Position numbers and translations under genes: made by a program. Below are positions 32,557-43,322 of a DNA stretch of 64,000 bases, in pieces (within the stretch, counting starts at the first letter, position 1; every line of letters starts with the position of its first letter). Under the pieces are notes generated by a model. That model was not told the origin of the DNA. It searched no databases and was given only the letters and a program-made list of their open reading frames with translations. Source of the DNA: Galeruca laticollis (lineage: Eukaryota > Arthropoda > Insecta > Coleoptera > Chrysomelidae); the NCBI GenBank assembly GCA_963921935.1, contig OY998181.1:122098957-122162956 (forward strand). The letters are read 5' to 3'.

Positions 32557-33390
32557 CTATGGGATCAACGGGCAGACATAATATAACATAATATAACGTT
32601 TGCCTCCAGTAGAGGACTCCTGTGTTAATCTGACCGTAGGAGGAGTCATCGGGTCCAGCGAAAAGTTAGGGTCATTGTGTGAATCTTTTGTAAACTGAAA
32701 TGATTTATCACACGAAAAGCTGTTTGATTTACATACAGCTATATCATGTTTGTCAGATGTGATGGCTACTACTACGGGACGAGAAGGATCAGAACTTTTA
32801 CTTACAGGCCGCATTACTTGATTAACTGTCACAGGCTGAAGATAATCTATCGTCGGAGGAGGCGAGTCTTCTTGGGACAATGAAGATTCAATTGACCATT
32901 TTAATGAAACTTCAGGTGGCCATACATCATTGTTAAACAATTTGCTAGCAGACATTTTTGTTAGAAAACCAAATTTAAATGTTGATGTTTTTGATTCATT
33001 GCTTGGATTGATTAAGGGAAAGCAACGAATGAACTCTGTAAAATCCAGCTTTTCTTTAACATGATGTACAATATGATTTGTGGTGAAGCCTGCAGTGAGG
33101 TTGTTGACTACTACATAATGTCACGTTTGATTAAGGCTAGGGGATAAGTTGTTCGAAACTTCTGGAATATTGGCTACCGCAGAAGATGTTTCAGTTTGTG
33201 TAGAGGATAATGTAATATAGGTGGGACGCTTCTTCTGATTATTGTTATTAATTCGGGTGTTCATCTCTTTCACTAAACTGGATATATGCGTTAAATCACT
33301 TTTCAAATTATGCAAATCTTCTTTTATCTCCAGGGATGAGGAATCATGGATATGAATTTTCGTTGTTTCTCCGGAATCGTTGAAAAGCAT
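32557..33390 (-). pseudogene. ORF1 of the CR1-like element
   Basis: The first part (33390-33121) encodes EIKEDLHNLKSDLTHISSLV, a heptad-like coiled-coil candidate, and ends at a stop. In continuing frames come HYVVVNNLTAGFTTNHIVHH, KTSTFKFGFLTKMSASKLF and NDVWPPEVSLKW, the pattern of the FP25-like C-terminal domain found in many CR1-like ORF1 proteins. The remainder (32955-32557) has no known motif. It is an RNA-binding chaperone by analogy. Confidence 0.5.
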
Positions 33391-33559
33391 AGAAGATATG
33401 GAATATTTGTAGATTATGATTCCTGAATTCCTGAATAGGTGCTGAAACTGTGAGTTAAACCGTTTATAAAAGGGAGGCAGATAAACTTTTGTCTAACCGT
33501 TCTTTCTTTATTTTCAATTTTATTTTCACAGTTATAAATCATGCTGATTCTATTAAAAA

Positions 33560-34040
33560 AAAATACTATTTATTAATTTTATTGGATAGTTGTTTAGTTG
33601 TGGGGCATTATTTGGTTTTTTAATGCTCGCTTCTCGAAATTCTGGATCTGTTAATTTAATTGCACGATCAGCAAGTCCTATAATTACCGATTTTTTTTGG
33701 CTAGATGAATGATTCGATTTATAATTGATATATCTAGATGAACACGTTCCTTTTGTATACCATTCTGTTTTTATTATTATTTACATGATGTAAGGTAGTA
33801 TCTAAGAAATTAATTTTATTATCCTTCTCCACCTCTAAAGTAAATTGAAGTATTTTATGGAAATTATTAAAATAATTTAATATATTTTTAGCTTCATTTG
33901 TGGGTATTGCTGTTATGCAGTATCGACATATCGAAAAAAGAGAGGAATTGTAAAATTAGGTTTATTTATTACTTGTTTCTCAAATTACTCCATGACAATC
34001 TGTGGTATAACACTGGAAATTGGAGAACCCATAAAAGTTT
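33560..34040 (-). pseudogene. PLE1 reverse transcriptase remnant
   Basis: Minus-strand reading gives TFMGSPISSVIPQIVME, then, in frame shifts, CITAIPTNEAKNILNYFNNF, LQFTLEVEKDNKINFLDTTL and VNNNKNRMVYKR. These are the RT blocks of Penelope-like elements from the GSP motif onward; the YxDD-bearing segment is mutated. Several stops occur. The copy is 5'-truncated at the GSP motif. Confidence 0.65.
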
Positions 34041-34349
34041 TTTATTGATCTAATCTCAAGAAAATAAGGAAGAAAAAAAATATATATTTATTGTCAAAGA
34101 AAATCAAAATATAAATATGAATACCAAGCAGTTTAATGAGTTTATTTTTGTACATTTTTTTAATTCCAGAGAAGTTCTTGGTAAATGTCTAGGAATTTAT
34201 CCTCATCAGTATATGACCACTTTTCCATTGCAATAACTATTACAACATAATACAAATCCTAAGGTTGCACACTTTGGATGATTCAACCAAATTAACTGTT
34301 GAAATGTGTTAATAAATGAGTGAAGTCAGCTGAGTGTACCAGAGAAAAA

Positions 34350-35080
34350 CAATTATCGAAAAGAAACCAAATTTTGTAAATTACAATAAAGAATACAATA
34401 TACTAAAACAAATAGCTGTTAATAATGGTTATGAGCTAACTATTGTTGACGATGTCATCAGGCGGAGGGAGGGAAAGTTGCTAATGCATACTGCCTACCC
34501 TGCGCTTGCTGATGCCACCAGCAAGTATGTGAGTCTTCCTTTTGTTGACCACAACTTGTGCAACAAATTAAGTCTTTGCATCAAAAAATATTTTCCCGAC
34601 ACTCAAATTTCTTATAATGTTAAAAACAGTTTGAGTGCGTGTCTGGTCAATGCCAAGGACAAATTACATAAATTACAGAGGAGTGGCGTTTACAAGCTCT
34701 CTTGTTCTGATTGTGATGCCACCTACATTGGTAGGACTTGTAGATCCCTAAAAACTAGAGTTATTGAACATGAAAAAACTCCGGAGAAATCCGTATTTGG
34801 ACATCACTTGAAATTTAACAACCACAATATCGATCACGAGAGCGGGGTAACACTCTTACATAACATAACAACCAAACATTTTTTAAAACTTGATTTGTAC
34901 GAGGATATGGAAATCATGAAGGAGGTCGATAAAAACAATAAGTGCCTTAATGTACAGACAGAGTTTGACAGAGATTTTACCCCTATACATAGAAAACTTT
35001 TTGATGGTGAGATCCTACTTAATGATGACAATAGTTCAGATCAGTTGGGACCAATACAACACGTGACCACAACACCATAA
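34350..35080 (+). CDS. PLE2 C-terminal ORF: GIY-YIG endonuclease
   Basis: One unbroken frame of about 245 codons reads NKEYNILKQIAVNNGYELT and YLVSL-type connection text, then LQRSGVYKLSCSDCDATYIG (GIY-YIG core) and RTCRSLKTRVIEH with Arg, His and Glu positions kept. The end is VDKNNKCLNVQTEFDRDF. The RT is missing through 5' truncation, so no true start codon is present; the frame is open from the element edge. The lack of lesions over 245 codons suggests a young insertion. Confidence 0.75.
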
Positions 35081-35879
35081 TTCGAGCTACATTTCCAACT
35101 TCCATGGCGGAAGTTTTCGTTCTTCTGCACCTCTCCTCTTCGGGGCCTCTTCCAGGGGATCGGCCGGTTTGTTGCTGGAGGGATGCAATACAATGCCTGT
35201 CGGAGCAAATAGCTCGAGGAGTAGTTGTTTATCCTTTGGAGACTTTCGGGTCGCTTCCCTGATTGGGATTCCGGGGTGGGGTGGTGTGCAGGCCGGATAG
35301 ATTGTGAGTCACTTTTTCATTAAAGTTGTTTTTCATTTTTCCTTTTCTTTCGTGGCTCTTACTTCACTTTAAAACCTGAACTGTTTTCAGTTATTCTCAC
35401 CATCACACATTTGTTTCTCTGAGGAGGTCATAAGAACATAATTGCTAAATAAATTTACTAATATTTCAAGCTTTTGTCAACTTTTGCTTCTATGATTCTC
35501 ATGACGTCATCAGAGCACCGGCTGTTGTTTCCTACCTTACTAATTAACACCTTCAAAAATTGTTCATTTTCAACTTATCTTCTACAATTGTTGTCAAATG
35601 TCAAACAGCTGACTCACAAATAATGTTTTGAGTTATATTTTATCCCCTATTTTAGGGATTCATTCATTGTACAATGGGTTGTGTGTGCTTTTTATTGTTA
35701 TTTTAATTAAATAGTGACTGTGTTTCAAGCACTATATATTAATTCGCTTTATGTATCTTCTAATTTGTGAGGATTTGGAGTACACCCTGACCATGTGAGT
35801 AAATTGTATTTATTTGGCTTTAGGCCCTTCTAAACCTTTTATTTTATTTCGAGAATGTAAGATGAATTTTTTACTTTTA

Positions 35880-35935
35880 CAGGGGAGACTGATGAAGGTT
35901 TATCAGTAAACCGAAAGCGCTCTGCTTATAATAAA
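35880..35935 (+). ncRNA. Hammerhead-ribozyme-like motif at the PLE2 3' end
   Basis: The exact core CTGATGA (35889-35895) is followed by stem II ggttta/taaacc (35897-35902 and 35907-35912) with loop tcag, then GAAA (35913-35916). A self-complementary GCGC and then TC end at 35922, the predicted cleavage site. A short palindromic stem III is typical of minimal hammerheads of Penelope-like elements that act as dimers. Stem I is weak by eye. Confidence 0.65.
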
Positions 35936-36199
35936 TTCTTGTACCAAAATACAAAATTTGGTTTCTTTTCGATAATTGTTTTCCAGAAATGTGTTAAGAG
36001 AATTTTAACTTCCGTTAACTTTGTAGTACAACCAGGATGATTCATCCGAATTTCAGACGTGTATACACTTGTTGATCGTTGAAAGATTGCGTTCAATTAA
36101 AGCGAGTCTGCGTACTACGTATGTCTAAGTTGTTTTGCAGGTTCAAAAATTATAAAGCAATTATACTTAACAATGGTGCATGAATGGAAAGAAGAAGGA

Positions 36200-36840
36200 G
36201 ACTCCGATATTTTTGGACTTCTATAAAAATCACGTCTGTCTTTGGAACACGAAATCTGAGAAGTATAAAAACCGAGCATTGAGAGACAAGGCAATGAATG
36301 TCTCTTTTACTAGAATTAAATATATCGCAAAGTAATTTGCAATTTTAGTTTTGGTGGAAGTGCTTCCGTCATAATAGTATGTCGTTTTTGAATTTTGAAC
36401 ATAACTTTCTCGTAAAGTTTTCAAATAAATTTTCGGATATTCGCAAATGATTCCTATAGCGCCAATGCCCCTTTCTCATGTCGACGCATCACCCATGGTC
36501 TAGTCCACCGACGTTGCCGTTTCTCTGTAGCTTTTTCCTTTTTTTTCAATTCTTCTTTATATACCTCCAGGAGATGTTCGCAAATAATTTCATCCCCGAT
36601 ACGCACGATTTCAGACGACATTTTAATCAATTTATTTGAAACGTGTATAGTTTGTCTTTCAATTTCATTGTTCAATTTGGTTGAATCATCCCAATTTTTC
36701 AACCAAATTGAACGTTTATATTTTAAATTGATTCATTGAACGGGCAAGTCGAAACGTGGTTTAGACGTTCAATTTGATCTCGATCTCCTGTCGTTCAACT
36801 TAAATCGACCCGAACTACTCTGCTCACTAGTTCAGGCAAG
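36200..36840 (-). mobile_element. PIF/Harbinger-type N-terminal fragment
   Basis: Minus-strand ORFs read EIIRIGDEIICEHLL-like text, then RRWTRPWVMRRHEKGALAL. After frame changes come KTLRESYVQNSKTTYYYDGS and LPPKLKLQITLRYIF-like text. RR.W.RPW..RR..GA is the N-terminal signature of Harbinger transposases. The right end (36800-36840) shares ggtcgattt.agttgaacg with the fragment at 13940. The nuclease domain is missing. Confidence 0.55.
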
Positions 36841-37319
36841 CAACTATCAGTGAAATGTGATTAAAAAATTATACGGATGACCATAAAAAGGCGCCACTAT
36901 GCCGAAATTTATGTCAATAATAGTCAAATTAATGATGGTTAATTTGTAATAACCAGAACATTTAAATGGCGAAATTATATACGTTAATATTATTTGACTG
37001 TTTTTAATTTTGTTATTATACAGGGTGAATAAGTAGGACGACGACCAGTCGTATCATATTCTCTACAATTTTAGAAGAAAAAATTCTTATAAAGGCTTCA
37101 TACTATTTTAATTCCCTAGTTTTCTGTTGCATTTACAAAATATAAGAACATTAGAAACTACTATTCTTCTTCAATAACTTTTGTTTCAGTCATCTATTCT
37201 TAAATGTTGGTAGAAGTTTACTTTCGGTTGGCAGTAAAAACACCATATAGGTACCTGAACTGGTTTTCACACACTTAGACTCAATTCAAACAGCATTAAA
37301 GGTTGATTTCAGGCTCAAA

Positions 37320-37361
37320 TGTCGTAACATGTAGCTCAAACTAGAGCTACATGTTACGACA
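37320..37361. repeat. Perfect 18-bp-arm hairpin
   Basis: tgtcgtaacatgtagctc (37320-37337) is repeated perfectly in inverse at 37344-37361 with a 6-bp loop, and part of the arm recurs just after (atgtaacatgtagctc). No coding context; function unknown. Confidence 0.8.
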
Positions 37362-37833
37362 TGTAACATGTAGCTCTATTTATTACTTTTTCTGTAGATA
37401 GGAAAATATAATGCTCTTGTCACTATTGGCATTCCTTTAAACTTAGGATTACACGCCCTGTAAGTTTAACGAGAAAATATGTTGCTTGAATTATTTTGAC
37501 AACGAAACAATAAGTAACAAAAACAATAAGTAACAACGCACCAATAATATTGAAACTAATACTCATTATGGCGTCCAACAAAATAACGACCTTACCGAGA
37601 CTTTGGCAATACTTAAGTTGCATTAACGAATAAGTGAGGAAGGAGTAGCGATTTTCAACAAAATACCAATAATTTGACAAACAATTCAAAAACATATCAG
37701 TAATAAACTGTCGAAACACTTACGTCAGAAAAACAAGTATTGGCGACGTAAAGCCGCGTCCACATTATGTCGAATGGTAATGCCGATCCAGTGTGGATGA
37801 TCGTCCGACATTGTCGATCCATGTCGGGTCGAA

Positions 37834-39829
37834 TTGAATACAACCCGAACCAAGTCGGTACGAATAAAAGGAATATTGTGGAACCCTAGTGATAAACAGT
37901 ATAAAAATAAAAACAAAAGGCATGATGGACTTACTGAAATTGCAGTTTCTTTTGGAATTGACAAACAGGAAGTTGAAAAGAAGATAAAAAATTTGCAAAG
38001 CCAGTTTGCTAGAGAAAGAAAGAAAGAAAAAGAGTCAAGAAAAACTGGGACTGGCGCAGATGATGTGTACATAAGCAAATGGTTTGCATACAAAATGATG
38101 ATGTTTTTGGCCGATAAAAACACTCGGGATACGAAGGTAAATTGGTCAATAGGCAGGTAAAACGTCAGACAAATTTATTTAAACTTTTTAATTTTAGTTT
38201 CATTAAAAAGTACAGATTAATTTTTTTTTCTAAAATACAAGTACAAAAGTTGGGCTGGAGGACATTTGTAATTGATCACCATCAAATCACTTGTCGTATT
38301 GAAATAGTACTTCGCCTTGGTCGGAAACAAAGTAGTCTAAACATTCATTTCTAATAGTCTGAGCGTCAGTGCAACTTCTTCTTGGAACTGCAGGCAACTC
38401 ATTTATTTGCCTTGTTGATGGATCTCGCCTCCATATGCCCGGAATAACTTCACCACTGTCAGAACATTCCGTATCCAGTATCCCAACGGAGCAGTAAACA
38501 TTTCTTGATCCGCCTTTTCTCAAATAGTTATGTAAATATGTTGTTGCCAATGTCACTTTTGTTGCCGTATCTGGCTCCAATATCATTGGTTTTCTAAATA
38601 TACGGAAACTGGAAGACATTATACCGAATGCATTTTCAGAAACTCTTCTAGCCCTAGTTAAATATCCTTTTATGTGATCCCTTATTATGCAGCCCAGAGA
38701 ATGGCTTCATAATATTGGGGCTCACTTGAAAAGCTTCGTCCCCTACAAAGACATATGGTATGGGAAGGCTTCGTTGTGGTAGAGGTGGGGGTAATGGAAG
38801 TTTCATCGTGTTGTCATCTAGACACTTCTTTAAAAATGTATTATTGAAAACTCCCTCATCAGAAATTCGACCCAGCCAACCAATGTGCGCGTACATAAAA
38901 TTGTAATTTGCATCAACTACAGCAAGCATGACAATACTAAAAAAACCTTTGTAATTAAAATATTGTGAGCCCGAGTATATTGGTGCTTGAATCTTTATAT
39001 GCTTGCCATCAATGGCACCCACACAGTTGGGATAGCTCCACTTTTCATTGAACAATTTAGCAACACATTCCCATGCCTCTGTATTTTGCGGCATCTGTAA
39101 ATAGGAAAATAAAGTTGTACTAAAAAAATGATAACTAAAAGCTAATAGCTGTAAAATTGTATTTATACAGTACATTAATTCCCAGGGTTCACAACATACA
39201 GAGGACGACGAACATACAGAAGACAACGAACATACACAGGACAACGAAAACGAAAATGATAATAAAAGAAACGTGGATAATGTAGAGTCATCAAACGCGG
39301 GAGACAATGCTGTAGCTACAGACGCACATTCTGAAAAAATATTTACTTCCCCAAAACAACCACTTAAGAAACGTAAAGTAAGTTCAACCACTACTAACGC
39401 TCCAATCATTGATGAGGCGGTAAACCTATTGAGGGCGATTCAAACAATGAAGAATGACAAAGATGAATATACATTATATGGAGAACAGGTGGCTATTAAG
39501 CTGAGAAACATTACATCACCACAAGCAAGGTTTAGGGCACAACAGATTATTAAGAATGTATTATTTGAGGCAAAGATGGGACATTTCTCTTTTTCAATTC
39601 GCAACCCAATTTTTCTGTACGGCCAACTTTTCAACCTCCTTACAATTCGCAAGCCAATTTTTATGGACAACCAACTTTTCAATCTTCGCCATCCACACAG
39701 AGCTTAACTTCACCACATTCAACTTCATCCAATATCTCACCGTCACCTTCGCCTGCTCCATCTCATACCTCAACAAGTGAAAATATCATTTCCGCAACTG
39801 ACTTTGACGACCAGCTTCTTTCTCTATGA
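37834..39829 (+). pseudogene. Harbinger accessory protein: MADF and BESS domains
   Basis: Exon 1 (to 38136) encodes ILWNPSDKQYKNKNKRHDGL, VEKKIKNLQSQFARERKKE and ADDVYISKWFAYKMMMFL, a MADF/Myb-like DNA-binding fold whose first helix is missing at the start. Donor GT is at 38137 and acceptor AG at 39184-39185, both in phase. Exon 2 has an acidic repeat (HTEDDEHTEDNEHTQDNE), a basic patch and a BESS-type motif (YTLYGEQVAIKLRNITS). A 1-bp shift near 39595 precedes a Ser/Pro/Gln-rich tail ending at TGA 39827-39829. In Harbinger elements such a partner recruits transposase to DNA and nucleus. Confidence 0.75.
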
Positions 39830-40488
39830 ATAACTCAAGAATAACATAAGAACAGCTCAAGAAGACATGTATGAGACTTGGTATAATATATATTTTTAAA
39901 GTTTAAAATGTTGTCAGTTAGTAAATAAGTAAGTAAATAAATAAAACATCTTAAATACGAGTACATGAATTTAGTTATACTTTTCTTATCTTGACAAAAT
40001 CTTCAAGCGCTGCAACCAGGGCATCACAGACTGATGGTACGATACTAGAGATCGCTTGCTTTGAAATCTTGAAGTAGCCCAGTGATGTGTATGAATAGCC
40101 AGTAGCTAGGAATCGTAGCGGCAAGGCGCTCGGTCACAGTAATAGCTTTTCTGAATGACGTATCTTTTTTAATTATTTTTGGTGCAATCATTCTTAACAA
40201 ATTTTCAAAATCGGAAATCTTCATTTTAAAAAAGTTTCTGAAGCCCGCGTCACATCTGTATTCCAGGTTTAACTCATCAACCTCATCTAGCAGTAAATCC
40301 TTTATAAATTCCTGTATATGATAATTTTTCCTACCATTGACGAGGCTGGGTCGTACCCAAAATCTTCGAGGGCGAAGAAAACGCTGTTGCTGGTTTCCAA
40401 CAACTGCAATGGTGATTGCAGCAGCAGCTGCTACTACAGCATCTTCTGCATCACTTATAATTAAAAATTTTAATGAAGCAAAACCCAT
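38287..40488 (-). pseudogene. Harbinger transposase (DDE_Tnp_4 type)
   Basis: The N-terminal exon (about 40400-40005) reads RRFWVRPSLVNGRKN, FFKMKISDFENLLRMIAPKI and, after a 1-bp shift, LRFLATGYSYTSLGYF. The main exon begins after acceptor tttacag at about 39095 with MPQNTEAWECVAKLFNEKW, then GAIDGKHIKIQAPIYSGSQ (first Asp), YVFVGDEAF (second Asp) and RARRVSENAFGIM (catalytic Glu, after a frameshift near 38656). The expected donor after VAALEDFVK reads AT instead of GT. The protein nicks and joins element ends. At least two frameshifts make it inactive. Confidence 0.85.
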
Positions 40489-41461
40489 TCAAAATATTTT
40501 CAGTTTTGATAATGGCGCGGCGATGTATGTCGGTCAACACGTCCACATATACTGATAATGTGGACGAGTTGAAACTCGAACGTGTCAAATGAGATTTGCC
40601 GATCGACCTTGTCGATCTGCATAATGTGGACGCAGCTTAACACTGAATCGGACTGTAAAGTTTCAAGAAAACACCACGAGTCCTGCGATAATTAATCGTA
40701 GCACGAGTTATATTTGGGGAGAGAATATAATGAATGTCATCAGATGAAAAAAATTAAAACTTAATAAAAAAGGCTAAAATCATTTAATTTATAAAATAAT
40801 TTTAAATTACTTATTACTACAATACATATTTGCAACGTGAAAAGTGCAATTGTGATAAATTGTCTTAGGATTACCTCTGAAACGGTTTTTGAAGTTGGCT
40901 CGATCCCTCTAGAGCATTGGTTCCCAACGGGGGCGATACCGCCCCCTGTGGGCGCTGCAGCCTTTTAGGGGGGCGGTAGCGGATTCAGAAGCAAACAATA
41001 AGCAGTCAAGAGGAATGTTGAAATAAAAATGATTTAATAAGGGTTAATAAGCAGTTTTAAATTAGCATTAATAATAATACTAATAATTATAATAATTTCT
41101 TTTATTTTAGAATAGAAGTATATGACTTGTCCTCGCACGTTGATAAGCGAACGCACGATGTTCATACAAAATAACATGTTTCGACATGTTCGCACACAGA
41201 CAAGTTGAATCATGCACGAAATGAAACGTATAAAAGCAACAGCTCTACGAATTTTTTGTTAGTTAGTTGTATGTGCTTGGCCGCGATATATAGTCGTGAA
41301 TCATAAGCTCTGCCGTAGTAAATAATCGTGAGTGGTGTGTCATTTTATAAACATTACTATCTATAAATCTATTGAGAATTTAATTTTTGTATGTTAATGG
41401 CTGAGTCTACTTCCAAAAAAAAAAAAGAAATGCCGGCAATACAGTATTGATTATTTAAAAT

Positions 41462-43322
41462 ATGGATTTGCGGAATCTTCTACAAACAACAAACAAATCA
41501 TTACCTATGTGTTTAATTTGCCGGAAAGTTTTTCCAAATGAAGCTTCTAGGCTACAAGAGTATTTACATAAAGTGCATCCTGATAAGAAGAACAAAGATA
41601 TATTCTATTTTCAAGAACTCGAAAAACTATATTTAAAACAGCTAACTATATCAAACCTTTTTGCATCGTCTTCTAAACGAGACGATGATGGGCTACAAGC
41701 CTCATATAACGTTTCATTGTTAATCGCAAAGTCAGGAAAACCACACACCATTGGCGAGGAATTAATTTTGCCGGCAGTCGAAGAGATATTAAAAACTGTT
41801 CTCCATCCTAAGACGCCATTTGATATCATTAAAAAAATTCCTCTCAGTAATAATTCAGTGCAAAGAAGAATAGATGAAATGGCAAATGACGTTGAAATAT
41901 CATTATGCGATTACCTAAAGACTTGCAAATTTTCCATTCAACTCGGTGAATCAACTCTACCAAGTAACGAAGCTCTACTCTCATCATACATATAAAAGAA
42001 GAAAAAATTCATCAAGAGTTATTATTTGCTAAGAATTTGGAATCTGATACAAAGGGACATTCTAAATTTAATATCATGCAAGAATTTTTTCAAGAGAAAG
42101 AAATTCCTATTAGCAATATTTCGTCTGCTGCTACTGGTGGTGCTCCAGCAATGACCGGGCGTCATAAGGGTTTTATAGCACATTTGAGAAAAGCAGTGCC
42201 AAATGTACTCGCTGTACATTGTATTATTCACCGTCAGCATTTGGTTGCAAAAAAATTAAATGAACGTCTGCATGCGTCCCTCAATAACGTTATTAAAGCA
42301 ATCAATATCATTAGAAGCAATTAATTGAATGAAATTAACTGTCTCGACCCTTACTTCGTGGAATCTGCTCATATTAGTGTTTTAAATGAAACTCACGGTT
42401 TCTAGTTTCAATAACTTTTATTATATTGTGGAATTAACTAGAAACCGTGAGTTTCATTTAAAGCACTAATAATTCATTGAATGACCGTTTGTTTCATAAG
42501 CTTTGCAATGAAAATGATGAAGACTACAATCGCTTGCTGCTGCACACAGAAGTACGTTGGTTCTCTAAAGGTGTTTGTCTGAATCGTTTTTTCAATCTAT
42601 TTGACTCAGTGTTGGAATTTCTTGAAGAAAACGAACAATTGCGCTAAAACCTGATTACGTCAAAAAATGACATCGCTTATTTGACGGACCTGTTTAAAGT
42701 ATTTAATCAAGTTAATCTACAATTGCAAGGTGATGATTTAAATTTAATTAAAACTAAAAACGTCATAGCTGCTTTTGCAGGAAAACTTCCTATATTCAAA
42801 AGAAATCTTGGTAGAGGTGAGTACAACCATTTTCCCATATTATCAACAGTGTCTGCAAAACCGGAAGATTTACTTACTTACTGCCACCACTTGGATGTTC
42901 TTCATGTTGATTTTACAGAGCGTTTCCAAGATATTTTAAACATGGAAATACCAAGTTGGGTTATAGATCCTTTCGCAAACACAGATACTGAAGGCTCATC
43001 AAATTTGGAAGAGGAACTATTAGAATTCACAACTAACGAAGAACTGAAAGTAAAATTCAAACGTGGATATCAAGAGTTCTGGCTTCAAAAACCAATACCA
43101 GTTCTCTATCCTGGATTGTGGACAATAGTACAGAAGTTGTTAATTGCATTTCGTTCGTCCTATATGGCTGAGCGTGCATTCAGTGCAGTAACTGATTTGC
43201 TGTCAAAAAAGAGGAACAGACTACACATCACTGAACGTGGCGATCTGCGATTGATGTTAACGAAATTGGAACCCGATATTAACAAACTGGTAACACTCCA
43301 TCAGCCTCAACCGTCTCATTGA
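41462..43322 (+). pseudogene. hAT transposase, ZBED5/SCAND3-like
   Basis: The N-terminus has a BED-type zinc finger, PMCLICRKVFPNEASRLQEY with HKVH. Then GEELILPAVEEILKTVLHP, SNNSVQRRIDEMANDVE, ATGGAPAMTGRHKGFIAHLR, VHCIIHRQHLVAKKL and HTEVRWFSKGVCLNRFF, the RNase-H-like core. The C-terminal dimerisation region is SSYMAERAFSAVTDLLSKKR. Breaks: a frameshift near 41993, a 138-bp Penelope-derived hairpin insertion at 42333-42470, and TAA near 42645. The start ATG at 41462 may not be the original. Confidence 0.85.
42333..42470. mobile_element. 138-bp Penelope-derived hairpin element, copy 1
   Basis: It begins aattaactgtctcgaccc and ends gcactaat, with a long hairpin (arms ttagtgttttaaatgaaact... 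and its inverse, about 34 bp, loop about 24 bp). Flanks aattaattgaatga (42319-42332) and aattcattgaatga (42471-42484) are a 14-bp duplication with one mismatch. The sequence equals the 3' terminus of the Penelope copies at 55.8-59.5 kb joined to its own inverse. It interrupts the hAT transposase. Confidence 0.75.

Larger units (their letters stand above)
27600..33540 (-). mobile_element. CR1-like non-LTR retrotransposon inside PLE1
   Basis: Minus-strand order: ORF1 (33390-32557), endonuclease (32330-31660), linker and RT (29740 to about 28350), RT C-terminus (28426-27845), then a 3' end with aataaagcttatg and a TC/GA microsatellite at 27593-27619. It is inserted between the RT and GIY-YIG parts of PLE1. 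A probable solo LTR (29860-31620) lies in its endonuclease-RT linker. Many frameshifts are present. Confidence 0.7.
26865..34086 (-). mobile_element. Penelope-like element PLE1, split by a CR1-like insertion
   Basis: The minus strand carries an RT remnant (34040 to about 33560) and a GIY-YIG endonuclease remnant (about 27590-27180), the PLE order. A hammerhead-like motif lies at 26960-27012. Between RT and GIY-YIG sits a CR1-like element of about 5.9 kb. The two ends are 55-bp inverted copies of each other (26865-26919 and 34032-34086): the sequence at the truncated 5' end is repeated in inverse at the 3' end. Confidence 0.75.
34313..35985 (+). mobile_element. Penelope-like element PLE2, 5'-truncated, with TSD
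   Basis: A 12-bp duplication, gaaatgtgttaa, flanks the element (34301-34312 and 35986-35997). It holds the end of the PLE ORF with GIY-YIG, a GC-richer 3' region (35090-35310), a hammerhead core at 35889-35922 and a terminal tail (35951-35983) that is an exact inverse of about 32 bp near its own 5' end (34347-34379). This repeats the end arrangement of PLE1. Confidence 0.8.
37752..40637. mobile_element. PIF/Harbinger DNA transposon with both ends
   Basis: Inverted ends agcygcgtccacattatg (37752-37769 and 40620-40637) are bordered by TAA on each side (37749-37751 and 40638-40640), the 3-bp duplication typical of Harbinger. Length is 2,886 bp. It carries the usual two genes: a DDE transposase on the minus strand and a Myb/MADF-type protein on the plus strand, overlapping so that the transposase core lies within the intron of the other gene. 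Confidence 0.9.

Noticed and set aside
35490..35520. Inverse CTGATGACGTCATGAG as a minus-strand hammerhead
   Set aside because: The following bases do not form a canonical stem II next to GAAA, and the orientation is opposite to PLE2.
37725..38123. Minus-strand frames opposite the MADF exon
   Set aside because: Antisense shadows of the MADF exon and the inverted end of the Harbinger element.
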